In this document: positions 34,748 through 44,013 of the stretch, in pieces | How positions within the stretch are numbered: the first letter of the stretch is position 1 | How the letters are laid out: each line of letters opens with the position of its first letter | Source of the DNA: Trueperella bernardiae | GTDB lineage: Bacteria; Actinomycetota; Actinomycetes; Actinomycetales; Actinomycetaceae | NCBI RefSeq assembly: GCF_001469025.1 | Contig: NZ_LNIZ01000003.1 | Coordinates: 124,001 to 188,000 of the forward strand | Length of the DNA stretch: 64,000 nt | Direction of reading: 5' to 3' | Position numbers and translations under genes: made by a program | Notes under the pieces: generated by a model | What the model was told of the DNA's origin: nothing | What the model saw: the letters and a program-made list of their open reading frames with translations, nothing else | The model's database searches: none

Positions 34748-36271
34748 ATGCAATTGCAAACTGTTTCCGAAGCTGGCTTCCCCTGGATCACAGTGATGAT
34801 CGGGCTCGCCCTGCTGGGCGCGCTCGCGCTGCGGCTGGTCAAGCCGCTGCGTTCGGCGGCCCGCCCGGTGGCGCTGGGCGTGTCCCTCCTCGTGGCCGGC
34901 GTTTTCGTCGGCGCGATGATCTCGGAGTTCGAGGTGGCGAGCTCGGCGCGCGTCCAGCTAGCCGAGACCTACTCGTGGATTCCGCAGATTGGCGTGTCGC
35001 TCGCGTGGGGCATCAACGGGATGGGCGCGGTCATGCTCGCGCTGTCCGTGTTCCTCGTGCCGGTGGTCATCCTCGCGTCGTGGACCGAGGTCGACGACGA
35101 CCGGCAGGGTGGCTACCTCGCCTGGATCCTCGCCCTTGAGGCGATCATCATCGGCCTGTTCGCCGCGCGTGACCTGTTCCTGTTCTACGTGCTGTTCGAG
35201 CTCATGATCCTGCCGATCTTCTTCATGATCGGCCGCTACGGCAAGGGGGAGAGGCGCGGCAAGGCCGCGATGAAGTTCCTCATCTACTCGCTCGCCGGCG
35301 GCCTCATCATGCTGGTGGGCGTCATCGCGGTCTACGCCTACGGGCCGGGCGGCTCGGGCGGCTTCATGATCGATAACCTTGCTGCGGGCTCGCAGATGTC
35401 GGCTGCGGCGCAGATATGGATCTTCCTCGCCTTCTTCATCGCGTTCGCGATCAAGGCCCCGATGTGGCCGGTCCACACCTGGCTGCCCGACGCCACGGAG
35501 GAGGCCCCCGCAGGCACCTCCACCTTGCTGGTGGGCATCCTGGACAAGATGGGTACGTTCGGCATGATCGTGATCTGCCTGCCGCTGTTCCCCGACGCCG
35601 CCGCCGCGGCCGCGCCGGTGATCATCGGCTTCGCGCTCGTGTCGATCATCTGGGGTGCGCTCATGGCGATCGCCTCGGACAACCTCATGCGCCTCGTGGC
35701 GTTCACCTCGGTGTCCCACTTCGGTTTCATGGTCATGGGTATCTTCTCCGGCTCATCGATCGCGATGGCCGGCGCGATCCTGTACATGGTGGCGCACGGT
35801 ATTGGTACCGCGGGCCTGTTCCTCATTGTGGGCTTCCTCGGCGAACGCGGGGGCTCCCACCTCATTTCTCGCTACGGCGGCTGGCAGCGCGTCACCCCGA
35901 TCCTGGCCGGCACGTTCATGATCTCGGGCCTTGCCACGATCGCCCTGCCGGGCCTGTCGGGCTTCATCCCCGAGTTCATGGTCCTCATGGGCACGTACGG
36001 CGTGCTACCGTGGGCGGCGCTCATCGGCGTCGTCGGCGTCGTGCTCGCCGCGCTCTACATCCTTCTGCCGTACCAGCGGGTCTTTACCGGCCCGAAGCCG
36101 GAGGAGCAGGTGGCGGACCTGGGCGGGCGCGAGAAGACGGTCATGGGCCTGCTGATCGCGGCCATGCTCGTCCTCGGCTTCTTCCCGTCCATCGCACTCG
36201 ACGCCGTCAACCCCGTGGCCGAGCAGTACGCATCCACGCTGATGGTCACCGCTGAAGGGAGCACCAAGTGA
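34748..36271 (+). CDS. nuoM: NADH-quinone oxidoreductase subunit M
   Basis: Antiporter-like membrane subunit, 507 residues, about fourteen helices. FVLFELMILPIFFMIG-type acid and AIKAPMWPVHTWLPDATEEAPAGTS are the diagnostic stretches, with the discontinuous-helix segment LMRLVAFTSVSHFGFM. The start ATG 34748 (MQLQTVSEAG) is preceded by ggaggacaagaggt. It overlaps nuoN by 4 bases. Confidence 0.97.
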   Translation: MQLQTVSEAGFPWITVMIGLALLGALALRLVKPLRSAARPVALGVSLLVAGVFVGAMISEFEVASSARVQLAETYSWIPQIGVSLAWGINGMGAVMLALSVFLVPVVILASWTEVDDDRQGGYLAWILALEAIIIGLFAARDLFLFYVLFELMILPIFFMIGRYGKGERRGKAAMKFLIYSLAGGLIMLVGVIAVYAYGPGGSGGFMIDNLAAGSQMSAAAQIWIFLAFFIAFAIKAPMWPVHTWLPDATEEAPAGTSTLLVGILDKMGTFGMIVICLPLFPDAAAAAAPVIIGFALVSIIWGALMAIASDNLMRLVAFTSVSHFGFMVMGIFSGSSIAMAGAILYMVAHGIGTAGLFLIVGFLGERGGSHLISRYGGWQRVTPILAGTFMISGLATIALPGLSGFIPEFMVLMGTYGVLPWAALIGVVGVVLAALYILLPYQRVFTGPKPEEQVADLGGREKTVMGLLIAAMLVLGFFPSIALDAVNPVAEQYASTLMVTAEGSTK

Positions 36272-37875
36272 ATCTCGAAATTCAATGGATGGCAGTCCTG
36301 CCACTGTTGATCGTCCTCGGATCGGCCGTGCTGGGCACCCTCTTTGAGGCGTTCGTGCCCCGCCGCGCTCGCCGCGCCGTGCAGGTGACCCTGTCGCTCG
36401 CCGCGCTCGCCGCCGCCCTGGTGGTGCTCGTGTGGCGCTGGACGGAGACCCAGGCCGATGGCTCCACGGTGCAGCCGCTGGCCCTAGCAATCCACGCCGA
36501 CGGCACGGTGGCGGTCAGCCTCGTGGAGGACGCGATGTCGCTCATCGCGCAGGTGGTCATCGTGGTCGGCGCGCTCCTGTCCTTCCTGGTGATCGCCGAC
36601 CGCACGCAGACCCGCGAGGGCGCGTTCGCGGCGGCCGCCGCCACCCGCCCGGGTTCGTCGGAGGAGCGAGAGTTTAGCCGGCTTGGCCGCCAGCAGACCG
36701 AGGTCTACCCGCTGGCACTCTTCGCCACGGGCGGCATGATGGCCTTCACCTCGGCCTACGATCTGCTGACCTTCTTCATCGCGCTCGAAGTGCTCTCTCT
36801 TCCGCTCTACGTCCTGTCGGCAACCGCGCGCCGCAAGCGCCTGCTGTCGCAGGAGGCCGCGCTGAAGTACTTCATCCTCGGCGCTTTCTCTTCGGCGATC
36901 TTCCTCATGGGTTCGGCGCTCATCTACGGCGCCACCGGCTCCCTGTCGATCGAGGCCCCGGTGCTGCTCATCTCGCGCGGCCAGGGTCTGGCGACACCGG
37001 TGCTGCTGACGGTCGGCGTCGTGATGGTGGTCATCGGCCTGCTGTTCAAGGTGGGCGCCGCGCCGTTCCACGCGTGGACCCCGGATGTCTACCAGGGCGC
37101 CCCCACGCCGATCACCGGTTTCATGGCCGCTGGCACGAAGACCGCCGCGTTCGTGGCCCTCATGCGTGTGTTCATCCTGCTGGTGGCCCCTGTGTGGGAT
37201 TCGATCAACATTTTCATGTGGATCGTTATCATCGCTACGATCGTGATCGGCACGGTCATGGGTCTGGTGCAGACCGACATCAAGCGCCTGCTGGCCTACT
37301 CCTCGATCGCGCACGCCGGCTTCATCCTCATTGCTGTCACGGCGATCAACATCATTTCTAACGCCGAGGTCACGCTCATCGCGGTCCCCGCGGTGCTGTT
37401 CTACCTGCTGGCTTACGCGGTGGCCACCGTGGGTGCGTTCGGCGTGGTGACGCTCGTGCGCGAGCGTGACGCGCAGGGCAACATCCTGGGCGAGGCCACG
37501 AAGCTCTCTAGCTGGGCGGGCCTGGGCAAGCGCAACCCGGTGCTGGCCGTGTCGATGACGATCTTCCTCCTGTCGTTCGCGGGCATCCCGCTGACCGGTG
37601 GCTTCATCGGAAAGTTCGAGGTCTTCCGCGCCGGTATCGAGGGCGGCCTGGCCGTGCTCGTGGTGCTGGCGGTGCTGGCCTCGGCTGCGACCGCGGTGTT
37701 CTACTTCCGCTTGGTCCAGCTCATGTTCTTCCGTGAGCCAGAGGGCGAGTCGGTGGCCGTGGTCGAGTCAGAGGGCATGTCGATCGTCGCGATCGTCATC
37801 GCCGCGATCACCACGATCGCGCTCGGCGTGGTGCCCTACTTCGCGCTCGACTTCATCATGGGATCGTTTGCGTGA
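36268..37875 (+). CDS. nuoN: NADH-quinone oxidoreductase subunit N
   Basis: Last antiporter-like subunit, 535 residues. It has FIALEVLSLPLYVL, KVGAAPFHAWTPDVYQGAPTPITGFMAAGTKTA (lysine and proton-path helix), and TDIKRLLAYSSIAHAGFIL. GTG 36268 overlaps the nuoM stop. The stop overlaps the GTG of the prenyl synthase gene, placing that gene in the same transcript. Confidence 0.97.
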   Translation: MNLEIQWMAVLPLLIVLGSAVLGTLFEAFVPRRARRAVQVTLSLAALAAALVVLVWRWTETQADGSTVQPLALAIHADGTVAVSLVEDAMSLIAQVVIVVGALLSFLVIADRTQTREGAFAAAAATRPGSSEEREFSRLGRQQTEVYPLALFATGGMMAFTSAYDLLTFFIALEVLSLPLYVLSATARRKRLLSQEAALKYFILGAFSSAIFLMGSALIYGATGSLSIEAPVLLISRGQGLATPVLLTVGVVMVVIGLLFKVGAAPFHAWTPDVYQGAPTPITGFMAAGTKTAAFVALMRVFILLVAPVWDSINIFMWIVIIATIVIGTVMGLVQTDIKRLLAYSSIAHAGFILIAVTAINIISNAEVTLIAVPAVLFYLLAYAVATVGAFGVVTLVRERDAQGNILGEATKLSSWAGLGKRNPVLAVSMTIFLLSFAGIPLTGGFIGKFEVFRAGIEGGLAVLVVLAVLASAATAVFYFRLVQLMFFREPEGESVAVVESEGMSIVAIVIAAITTIALGVVPYFALDFIMGSFA

Positions 37876-38882
37876 GCGTCACGGATGTCCTAGCCAGCGA
37901 CGACCCGCTCGCCCGCCGGCTCGCCGCGCGCATGGAGGTGGTCGAAGACCGCCTGCGATCGGCGTGCCGGGTGGACGACGTCGTCGTCGATTCGGCCACC
38001 TCCTACCTCGCCGACGCCGGCGGCAAGCGGTTGCGGCCGCTGCTGACGTTGCTCGCGGCGGAGGTGGGCCCGAACCCCGATTCGCCGGACGTCATTGACG
38101 CGGCCGTGGTCATGGAGCTGACGCACCTGGCCTCGCTCTACCACGACGACGTCATGGACGAGGCACCCAAGCGGCGCGGCGTTCCGACAGCACAGTACAT
38201 TTTCGGTAACTCCTCGGCGATCATGGCTGGCGACGTACTGTTCTCGCGCGCGTCTAAGATTGTGGCCGGGCTGGGGCAGAAGGCGATCTACATGCACGCC
38301 GAGTCTTTCGAGCGCCTGTGCATGGGCCAGCTGCACGAGACGGTGGGCCCGCAGGCGGGGGAGGACCCGATCGAGCATCACCTCAAGGTCCTGTCCGGCA
38401 AAACGGGCTCGCTCATCGCGGCATCCGCCCACCACGGCGTCATGGCCGCGGGCGGCCCGGACGAGGAGAGTGAGGCGCTGGCCGCGTTCGGCGAACGGAT
38501 CGGCGTGGCCTTCCAGATCGCCGACGACGTCATCGATCTGGTCTCCGACCCCGAGCTCACCGGCAAGACTCCGGGCACTGACCTGCTCGAGGGCGTGCCG
38601 ACCATGCCCACGCTTCTGCTTGAGCGCGCGGCTCAGGAGGGCACGATCGACGACGACGGGCGCGTGATCCTCGACTTCCTCGCCGAAGGCAACCTGGAGG
38701 CGGGGGACCGGCTGGCCACGGTGGTGGGCATGCTCAAGGCGCACGACGTGGTCGACCAGACGCGGCAGCTCGCCCGGCAATGGGTGGACGACGCGCTGGG
38801 ATACTTGGAGGGAATCAAGGACCGGGAAGTCTACAGTTATCTGGTCATGTTCGCCCACGGGATGGTCGAACGTATGGCGTGA
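37872..38882 (+). CDS. polyprenyl (hepta/octaprenyl-type) diphosphate synthase
   Basis: All-trans prenyl-chain elongating enzyme, 336 residues. The first aspartate-rich motif is LYHDDVMDEAPKRRG and the second is QIADDVIDLV, with GGKRLRP for diphosphate binding. The residues before the first motif are small or aliphatic, as in medium- to long-chain synthases. The GTG start at 37872 overlaps the nuoN stop. This coupling to complex I and closeness to menA/menJ argue that it makes the menaquinone tail. Exact chain length cannot be read off. Confidence 0.9.
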   Translation: MSVTDVLASDDPLARRLAARMEVVEDRLRSACRVDDVVVDSATSYLADAGGKRLRPLLTLLAAEVGPNPDSPDVIDAAVVMELTHLASLYHDDVMDEAPKRRGVPTAQYIFGNSSAIMAGDVLFSRASKIVAGLGQKAIYMHAESFERLCMGQLHETVGPQAGEDPIEHHLKVLSGKTGSLIAASAHHGVMAAGGPDEESEALAAFGERIGVAFQIADDVIDLVSDPELTGKTPGTDLLEGVPTMPTLLLERAAQEGTIDDDGRVILDFLAEGNLEAGDRLATVVGMLKAHDVVDQTRQLARQWVDDALGYLEGIKDREVYSYLVMFAHGMVERMA

Positions 38883-38933
38883 CGGCGTTGTCGTAACGGG
38901 GGCTCACACGCGAAAGCGTCAAGGCCGCGAACG

Positions 38934-38963
38934 GAAGCGCAGGGTGTACGTGCCCTGCGCTTC
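38934..38963 (+). terminator. strong stem-loop ending the nuo-prenyl synthase transcript
   Basis: gaagcgcaggg (38934-38944) pairs perfectly with ccctgcgcttc (38953-38963) around an 8-base loop, 51 bases after the stop. Only ttcgt follows, so the T-run is weak, but stem strength and position fit a terminator before secA. Confidence 0.65.
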
Positions 38964-38990
38964 TTCGTAGGCGAACGGTGAGGCGGACAA

Positions 38991-39021
38991 TTGCGGCTGG
39001 GGGCCGGGGAACGGCTAGAAT
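38991..39021 (+). promoter_or_regulatory. candidate promoter of secA
   Basis: TTGCGG (38991-38996) and TAGAAT (39016-39021) are separated by 19 bases, slightly long for a vegetative promoter. The position, just after the terminator and 25 bases before the secA start codon, is right. Confidence 0.45.
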
Positions 39022-39046
39022 GGCGGCAGTCTTAAAAGGAGCAAAC

Positions 39047-41869
39047 GTGCGCAAACTGATCGATAAGATTCTCCGGGCAGGCGAGGGGAGAACCCTGAAG
39101 AAGCTCGAGGGGATCACGCGGCAAGTCAACGAGCTGGAAGACGCCTTCAAGGAGATGAGCGACGAGGAGCTCAAGGCTCAGACGGCGGAATTCCGCGAGC
39201 GCTACCAGGAGGGCGAGTCCCTGGATGACCTGCTGCCGGAGGCATTCGCGGTGGTGCGCGAGGCGTCGGTGCGTACGCTCGGCCAGCGGCACTACGACGT
39301 GCAGATCATGGGGGGTGCCGCCTTGCACCTGGGCAACATCGCGGAGATGAAGACCGGTGAGGGCAAGACTCTGGTGGCCACGCTCGCCGCCTATCTCAAC
39401 GCGATCCCGGGGCGCGGCGTGCACGTGGTGACGGTCAACGACTACCTGGCCTCCTACCAGTCGGAGCTCATGGGCCGGGTGTTCCGCTACCTCGGGATGA
39501 CCACCGGGTGCATCACCACGGGGCTCAGCCCGGCCCAGCGGCGCGAGCAGTACGCGTGCGACATCACGTACGGCACGAACAACGAGTTCGGCTTTGACTA
39601 CCTGCGCGATAACATGGCGATGAGCCTGGACAACCTGGTCCAGCGTGAGCACAACTTCGCGATCGTGGACGAGGTGGACTCGATCCTCATTGACGAGGCG
39701 CGTACCCCGCTTATTATTTCGGGCCCGGCCGAGGGGGATGCGAACAAGTGGTACACGATGTTCTCCCAGGCGGTGGGCTCGCTCAAGCGCGATATTGACT
39801 ACGAGGTCGATGAGAAGAAGCGCACCGTGGGCGTGCTCGAACCGGGCATTGACAAGATTGAGGACATACTGGGGATCGACAACCTGTACGAGTCGGTCAA
39901 CACCCCGCTGATTGGCTACCTCAACAACGCGATCAAGGCCAAGGAGCTGTTCGCACGCGACCAGGATTACATCGTGGCCGACGGCGAGGTGCTGATTGTG
40001 GACGAGCACACGGGCCGCGTGCTGCCCGGGCGCCGCTACAACGAGGGCATGCACCAGGCGATCGAGGCGAAGGAGGGCGTGGCGATCAAGGCCGAGAACC
40101 AGACGCTGGCCACGATCACGCTGCAGAACTATTTCCGCCTGTACGACAAGCTGTCGGGCATGACGGGCACGGCAGAGACCGAGGCGGAGGAGTTCGCCTC
40201 CACCTACGACATTGGCGTGGTGCCGATTCCGACCAACCGTCCGATGCGGCGCGTTGACCACACGGACCTGGTCTACCCCACGGAGCGCGGCAAGTTCGCG
40301 GCGATCGTGGAGGACATCAAGGAGCGGTTTGCCACGGGCCAGCCGGTGCTGGTGGGTACGGCGTCGGTGGAGAACTCGGAGAAGCTGTCGGCCCTGCTGA
40401 AGAAGGCGCACGTGCCGCACGAGGTGCTCAATGCTAAGCAGCACGAGCGCGAGGCAGCGGTGGTGGCGATGGCGGGCCGCAAGGGCGCCGTCACGGTGGC
40501 GACCAACATGGCTGGTCGAGGCACCGACATCATGCTCGGCGGAAACGCCGAGCACATCGCGGTGGACCTCATGGCCAAGCGTGGGCTGGACCCGGAGGAG
40601 GACGCCGAGGAGTACGAGAAGGTGTGGCCCGAGGTGCTGGCCGAGGCCAAGGCGGCCGTGGCCAAGGAGCACGACGAGGTGGTGGAGCTGGGCGGCCTGT
40701 ACGTGCTCGGCTCGGAGCGCCACGAATCGCGCCGCATTGACAACCAGCTGCGCGGACGATCAGGGCGTCAGGGCGACCCGGGCGAGTCGCGGTTCTACCT
40801 CTCACTCGACGACGACCTCATGCGCCTGTTCGGCAACACGCGCGCCACGGACCGCTTCAAGAACGGCCCGGAGGACGAGGTGCTCGACTTCAAGATCCTG
40901 AGCACCGCGATCGAGCGCGCCCAGACCCAGATCGAGGCGCGCAACGCCGAGATGCGCAAGAATGTGCTGAAGTATGACGACGTGATGAACGAGCAGCGCT
41001 CCACCGTCTACGCCGAGCGCCGGCGCATTCTCGAGGGTGAGGACGTGGAGGACCAGATCAGCTCGTTCATCACCTTCGTGGTTGACGACGTCGTGGGCAG
41101 CCACACGGTCGGTTCGGCCGACGAGTGGGACATGCACGCGCTGTGGATGGACGTGAAGGGCATCTACCGCCCGTCGTTCACAGACGAGGAGCTCATCGAG
41201 GCTCACGGCGGCGACCAGCGCGAGCTGAGCCGGAGCACGGTGCGTGACGAGATCCTGGAGGACGTGGAGACGATCTACCACGAGCGCGAGGAGGAGCTGG
41301 GCTCTGAGCAGATGCGCAACGTGGAGCGCGAGGTGCTGCTGACCGTGCTGGATCGCAAGTGGCGCGAGCACCTGTACGAGATGGACTACCTTAAGGAAGG
41401 CATCGGCCTGCGCGCGATGGCCCAGCGCGACCCGCTTGTCGAATACAAGCAGGAGGGCTACCACATGTTCCAGCAGATGAATGACTCGATCCGCGAGGAG
41501 ACGGTGCGTCACCTGCTGAACTTCGAACTGCCCTCCGAGCGGATGGCCCGCGAGGCGTTGGAGTCCGCGAAGGCGGCGCTCGCTGCCGGTGAGGGCGGTT
41601 TCATCGGCCAGAAGGCTCCCGTGCAGCCGCAGCAGTCGACCGAGAAGATCCTGGGCATCAAGCGGCCCGAGTCGCAGAAGCTGTCCTATTCCTCGTCAGC
41701 CGGTCAGAGCGGGCCCGCGGCCCAGCGTGGACCGGCGGCGGGCAACAAGCCTCCGGTGGGCACGTTCGGCAACGCTGTGACGCAGGGCCAGGGCCAGCAA
41801 GGTGGCGAGGCGGACCCGTACGCGGGGATGAATCGCGCCCAGCGGCGTGCGGCCAAGCGGCGCAAGTAG
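39047..41869 (+). CDS. secA: preprotein translocase ATPase SecA
   Basis: Motor of the Sec export channel, 940 residues. Visible are Walker [20 protein letters not shown] (about 100-118), the Walker B/DEAD-like [20 protein letters not shown], the preprotein-binding region, and [14 protein letters not shown] in the second nucleotide-binding fold. [15 protein letters not shown] and the scaffold/IRA region with [15 protein letters not shown] follow. The C-terminal zinc-binding cysteine motif of proteobacterial SecA is absent; the tail ends in a basic [12 protein letters not shown], usual for SecA1 of Actinobacteria. GTG 39047 is chosen because aaaaggagcaaac precedes it. Confidence 0.98.
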   Translation: MRKLIDKILRAGEGRTLKKLEGITRQVNELEDAFKEMSDEELKAQTAEFRERYQEGESLDDLLPEAFAVVREASVRTLGQRHYDVQIMGGAALHLGNIAEMKTGEGKTLVATLAAYLNAIPGRGVHVVTVNDYLASYQSELMGRVFRYLGMTTGCITTGLSPAQRREQYACDITYGTNNEFGFDYLRDNMAMSLDNLVQREHNFAIVDEVDSILIDEARTPLIISGPAEGDANKWYTMFSQAVGSLKRDIDYEVDEKKRTVGVLEPGIDKIEDILGIDNLYESVNTPLIGYLNNAIKAKELFARDQDYIVADGEVLIVDEHTGRVLPGRRYNEGMHQAIEAKEGVAIKAENQTLATITLQNYFRLYDKLSGMTGTAETEAEEFASTYDIGVVPIPTNRPMRRVDHTDLVYPTERGKFAAIVEDIKERFATGQPVLVGTASVENSEKLSALLKKAHVPHEVLNAKQHEREAAVVAMAGRKGAVTVATNMAGRGTDIMLGGNAEHIAVDLMAKRGLDPEEDAEEYEKVWPEVLAEAKAAVAKEHDEVVELGGLYVLGSERHESRRIDNQLRGRSGRQGDPGESRFYLSLDDDLMRLFGNTRATDRFKNGPEDEVLDFKILSTAIERAQTQIEARNAEMRKNVLKYDDVMNEQRSTVYAERRRILEGEDVEDQISSFITFVVDDVVGSHTVGSADEWDMHALWMDVKGIYRPSFTDEELIEAHGGDQRELSRSTVRDEILEDVETIYHEREEELGSEQMRNVEREVLLTVLDRKWREHLYEMDYLKEGIGLRAMAQRDPLVEYKQEGYHMFQQMNDSIREETVRHLLNFELPSERMAREALESAKAALAAGEGGFIGQKAPVQPQQSTEKILGIKRPESQKLSYSSSAGQSGPAAQRGPAAGNKPPVGTFGNAVTQGQGQQGGEADPYAGMNRAQRRAAKRRK

Positions 41870-41886
41870 AAGCCCGCGGGTGGCGC

Positions 41887-41912
41887 GGCCCGGTGGCGGA
41901 CGCTACCGGGCC
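41887..41912 (+). terminator. GC-rich stem-loop after secA
   Basis: ggcccggt (41887-41894) pairs with accgggcc (41905-41912) across a 10-base loop, 17 bases after the secA stop. No T-run follows; it may act with the longer hairpin downstream. Confidence 0.45.
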
Positions 41913-41935
41913 ACGTTGGATAGGTGCGTTAAAAG

Positions 41936-41997
41936 AAACTGGACGATTTCCGGGTGATCTCCTCATATAAGAAGATCGGCCCGAAATCGTCCAGTTT
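41936..41997. terminator. long bidirectional hairpin between secA and the Rv3235-family gene
   Basis: The left arm (41936-41954, from aaactggacg) and right arm (41980-41997, to cgtccagttt) match over 18 pairs with one bulged C. A second short stem, gatct/agatc (41956-41960 and 41973-41977), sits inside. The outer stem starts with AAA and ends with TTT, with more A's before and T's after, so it could terminate transcription from both converging genes. It is far longer and more AT-rich than other terminators in the window. Confidence 0.7.
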
Positions 41998-42056
41998 ATT
42001 TCAATCGTTGCTCGCGAGTTCGTTGGCAGGGGCCCGCGGGGGTGGCCGGGCCCCAC

Positions 42057-42590
42057 TTAGATGATCTCGAGGGCGGTCACGTGCCACCGGCCGCGGCGCA
42101 CCTCGAGCCGGGCGGCCGCCGCGCGGGTGCGTTTGCCGTCGAAAACGACGAGCGAGACCTCGGCGACCCCGTCGCGCGGCTCGCACACCCGCACACGCTT
42201 GATGCGCGGCGGCATGCACTTCTCGGCCCGGCCGAGCACGCGCTGGGCGAGGCCGGCGCGGCGGGTGAGGGCCTCGTAGACGTCGGGGTGCATCCAAGTC
42301 TGGAGCTGGCGGGCGGGCCGGTGGCCCATGAGGACCTCGATGGACTGGCCGACCACGCGGGCGGCGAAGCGGTCCGGCGGGGTGAGCTTCTCGGTGGTCT
42401 TGCCCGATTCGCCGTTGTACATGAGCCTGTCGATGCGTGGCGAGGTGAAGGCTGCGCGGTCGAAGCCCTCGCCGTTGGAGGGCGCAGGCAGGGACTGCGA
42501 GGACCGGCCTGGGTAGCTCTTCGGGAGCTGGCGCGGTGGCGGCGGGGGAGTGGCGACGTGGACCTTGTGATCGAGTAGTGCTTGGCTCAT
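42057..42590 (-). CDS. Rv3235 family protein (DUF6459)
   Basis: A 177-residue actinobacterial protein of unknown function. The first ~60 residues are Pro/Ser-rich and look disordered. The C-terminal ~100 residues form the conserved domain: RFAARVVGQSIEVLMGHRPARQLQTW, HPDVYEALTRRA and ending in RGRWHVTALEII. In mycobacteria the family member is encoded close to secA, and here it lies just past secA on the opposite strand. It is probably a small alpha-beta domain; no enzyme motif is seen. Nine bases upstream lies the LysM gene, likely in the same transcript. Confidence 0.8.
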   Translation of the reverse strand: MSQALLDHKVHVATPPPPPRQLPKSYPGRSSQSLPAPSNGEGFDRAAFTSPRIDRLMYNGESGKTTEKLTPPDRFAARVVGQSIEVLMGHRPARQLQTWMHPDVYEALTRRAGLAQRVLGRAEKCMPPRIKRVRVCEPRDGVAEVSLVVFDGKRTRAAAARLEVRRGRWHVTALEII

Positions 42591-42599
42591 GGGGTGTCC

Positions 42600-43271
42600 T
42601 TAGGGAAGTGTGATGATTTGGCCGGGACGGATGAGGTTCGGGTCGTCGCCGATGACGCCCTTGTTAGCGAGGTAGAGGTCGAGCACGATGTCGGCCAACT
42701 CGGAGTCGTTCGAGGGGGAGTAGTAGTCCCTGGCGATCGACCACAGGCAATCCCCGGCTTCCACGATGTGGGTGCGTTCCGAGATGAGCGTGGCTCCCGC
42801 TGTATGATCGACCCTGGCGATCGGCGCCGACTCGCGCGTGGCTGCGAGGGCGGCGTCGTGGAGCGGCTTGCCGATGCGAGGTGCTTCGGCGGCGGCGACT
42901 GGTCCGGCCTCCGGTAGGGGCGCGACCGCGGTTTCGGACGCGACGGCGGGGTCGGCGTCGTGAATGGGTCCGGCCGGCTCGTAGAGCGTGCTCGCGGAGG
43001 GCAGGGGAGCGCCCCAGCTGAGATCGACGTCGGCGGAGGCGGGAGCGATGAAGCTGCCGGCAAGCCCGGCGGCGGCGATGCCCTTGAGGATCGGCGGACC
43101 CCAACGGGCGACCCGTGCGCGCAGGGTGCGGCTTCCGGAGCGGGAGGCGCGAAGGAGTGCGAGCGCGGCGATGAGATACCACAGGACCACGAGCGCGATT
43201 GCCACGGCGGACGCGGCGACGAGCACGGCCTCCAGGTCCTGCTGGGGTGCGCCGGTGTGGGACGGGTTCAT
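42600..43271 (-). CDS. LysM-domain membrane protein
   Basis: A 223-residue envelope protein. It has an N-terminal membrane helix (about 14-36), a basic patch (SRSGSRTLRARVARW), and a second hydrophobic stretch (PPILKGIAAAGLAGSFIAPASA) that resembles a signal-type segment. A linker rich in Ala/Pro/Glu follows, then a C-terminal LysM domain (THIVEAGDCLWSIARDYY ... DPNLIRPGQIITLP) expected to bind peptidoglycan. The start ATG 43271 has ggag five bases upstream; longer open reading upstream runs through repeats and is rejected. It is followed by the Rv3235-family gene. Confidence 0.86.
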   Translation of the reverse strand: MNPSHTGAPQQDLEAVLVAASAVAIALVVLWYLIAALALLRASRSGSRTLRARVARWGPPILKGIAAAGLAGSFIAPASADVDLSWGAPLPSASTLYEPAGPIHDADPAVASETAVAPLPEAGPVAAAEAPRIGKPLHDAALAATRESAPIARVDHTAGATLISERTHIVEAGDCLWSIARDYYSPSNDSELADIVLDLYLANKGVIGDDPNLIRPGQIITLP

Positions 43272-43280
43272 GTCGACTCC

Positions 43281-43340
43281 AATGATGCTGTTTGGTGTTG
43301 TTTGATGCTGTGTGATCGAGTTTGGTGCTGTTTGATGGCG
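43281..43340. repeat. 10-bp tandem repeat, six copies, upstream of LysM gene
   Basis: Six in-register decamers with consensus tttgRtgctg occupy exactly 60 bases, starting right behind the ribosome binding site of the LysM gene. Copies 2, 3, 5 and 6 are close to consensus; copy 1 differs in its first bases and copy 4 is the most diverged. Confidence 0.8.
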
Positions 43341-43434
43341 TGCGCGAGTGGGTATACCCGGTAAGTCGAAGGGTGAGATGCGCGACGGTGTGGAAAGTGG
43401 AGCGCTCGCGGGCGACCGGCCGTAGCCTGTGCCT

Positions 43435-44013
43435 ATGGATTGGACGATTCTTGCTGAGGCCATCGCCTCCGAAGTGGAACAAGGCGAGCGCGACGAACTC
43501 GACGCAGAGGTGGCCGACCTCGCCGACGCCGAACGGGCCACGCTCACGGTGGGGGACCGCCTGCGGGGTGCCGTGGGAGCGAGCATCGAGGTGGCCGTGC
43601 GGGGCTTGGTGCTCGACGGCGTCGTCGAGGCGGTGGGCGAGAGCTGGTTCTTGCTCACGGACGCCACCCACGAGCACATCGTGCTCACGGAGGCGGTGGT
43701 GAGCCTCAGCCGCGTGTCCTGGGCGCAGACGCCGGGAAGTGGCCTGCCGGTCAGCGTGGGGTCGTTCGTGCGCCAGCTCCAGGACACCTACGTGGCGCTG
43801 CGCGGGCCGGACGTCAACGTGGCGGGCCGGGTGGTCGGCGTTGGGCGCGACCACCTGCTGATTGAAGAGGAGGGCGGGGATCGGTACGGTTCGTACGCCC
43901 AGCCGTGGGAGGCCCGCTACGATTTCGGGCAAAGGGAACGGCTATCGCAGATCGTCATTCCGATCGATGCGATAGCCGTGATGAGCCAGGCGAGGGTGAA
44001 CCGCGGGGTTTAG
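43435..44013 (+). CDS. conserved hypothetical protein (actinobacterial)
   Basis: A 192-residue soluble protein of unrecognised family. The first ~35 residues are acidic and helical (EVEQGERDELDAEVADLADAE). The rest is predicted to be mostly beta strands: GDRLRGAVGASIEVAVRGLVLDG, SWFLLTDATHEHIVLTEAVVSL and NVAGRVVGVGRDHLLIEE, reminiscent of small SH3/Sm-like barrels in repeat. No catalytic motif, signal peptide or membrane helix is visible. ATG 43435 is preferred over GTG 43429. It diverges from the LysM gene and converges on a small HTH gene, overlapping its stop. Confidence 0.7.
   Translation: MDWTILAEAIASEVEQGERDELDAEVADLADAERATLTVGDRLRGAVGASIEVAVRGLVLDGVVEAVGESWFLLTDATHEHIVLTEAVVSLSRVSWAQTPGSGLPVSVGSFVRQLQDTYVALRGPDVNVAGRVVGVGRDHLLIEEEGGDRYGSYAQPWEARYDFGQRERLSQIVIPIDAIAVMSQARVNRGV

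Noticed and set aside
33454-34842. Long antisense frame opposite nuoL
   Set aside because: Shadow of nuoL, no domain, no ribosome binding site.
39032-40723. Long antisense frame opposite secA
   Set aside because: Shadow of secA; His/Val/Leu-rich artefact.
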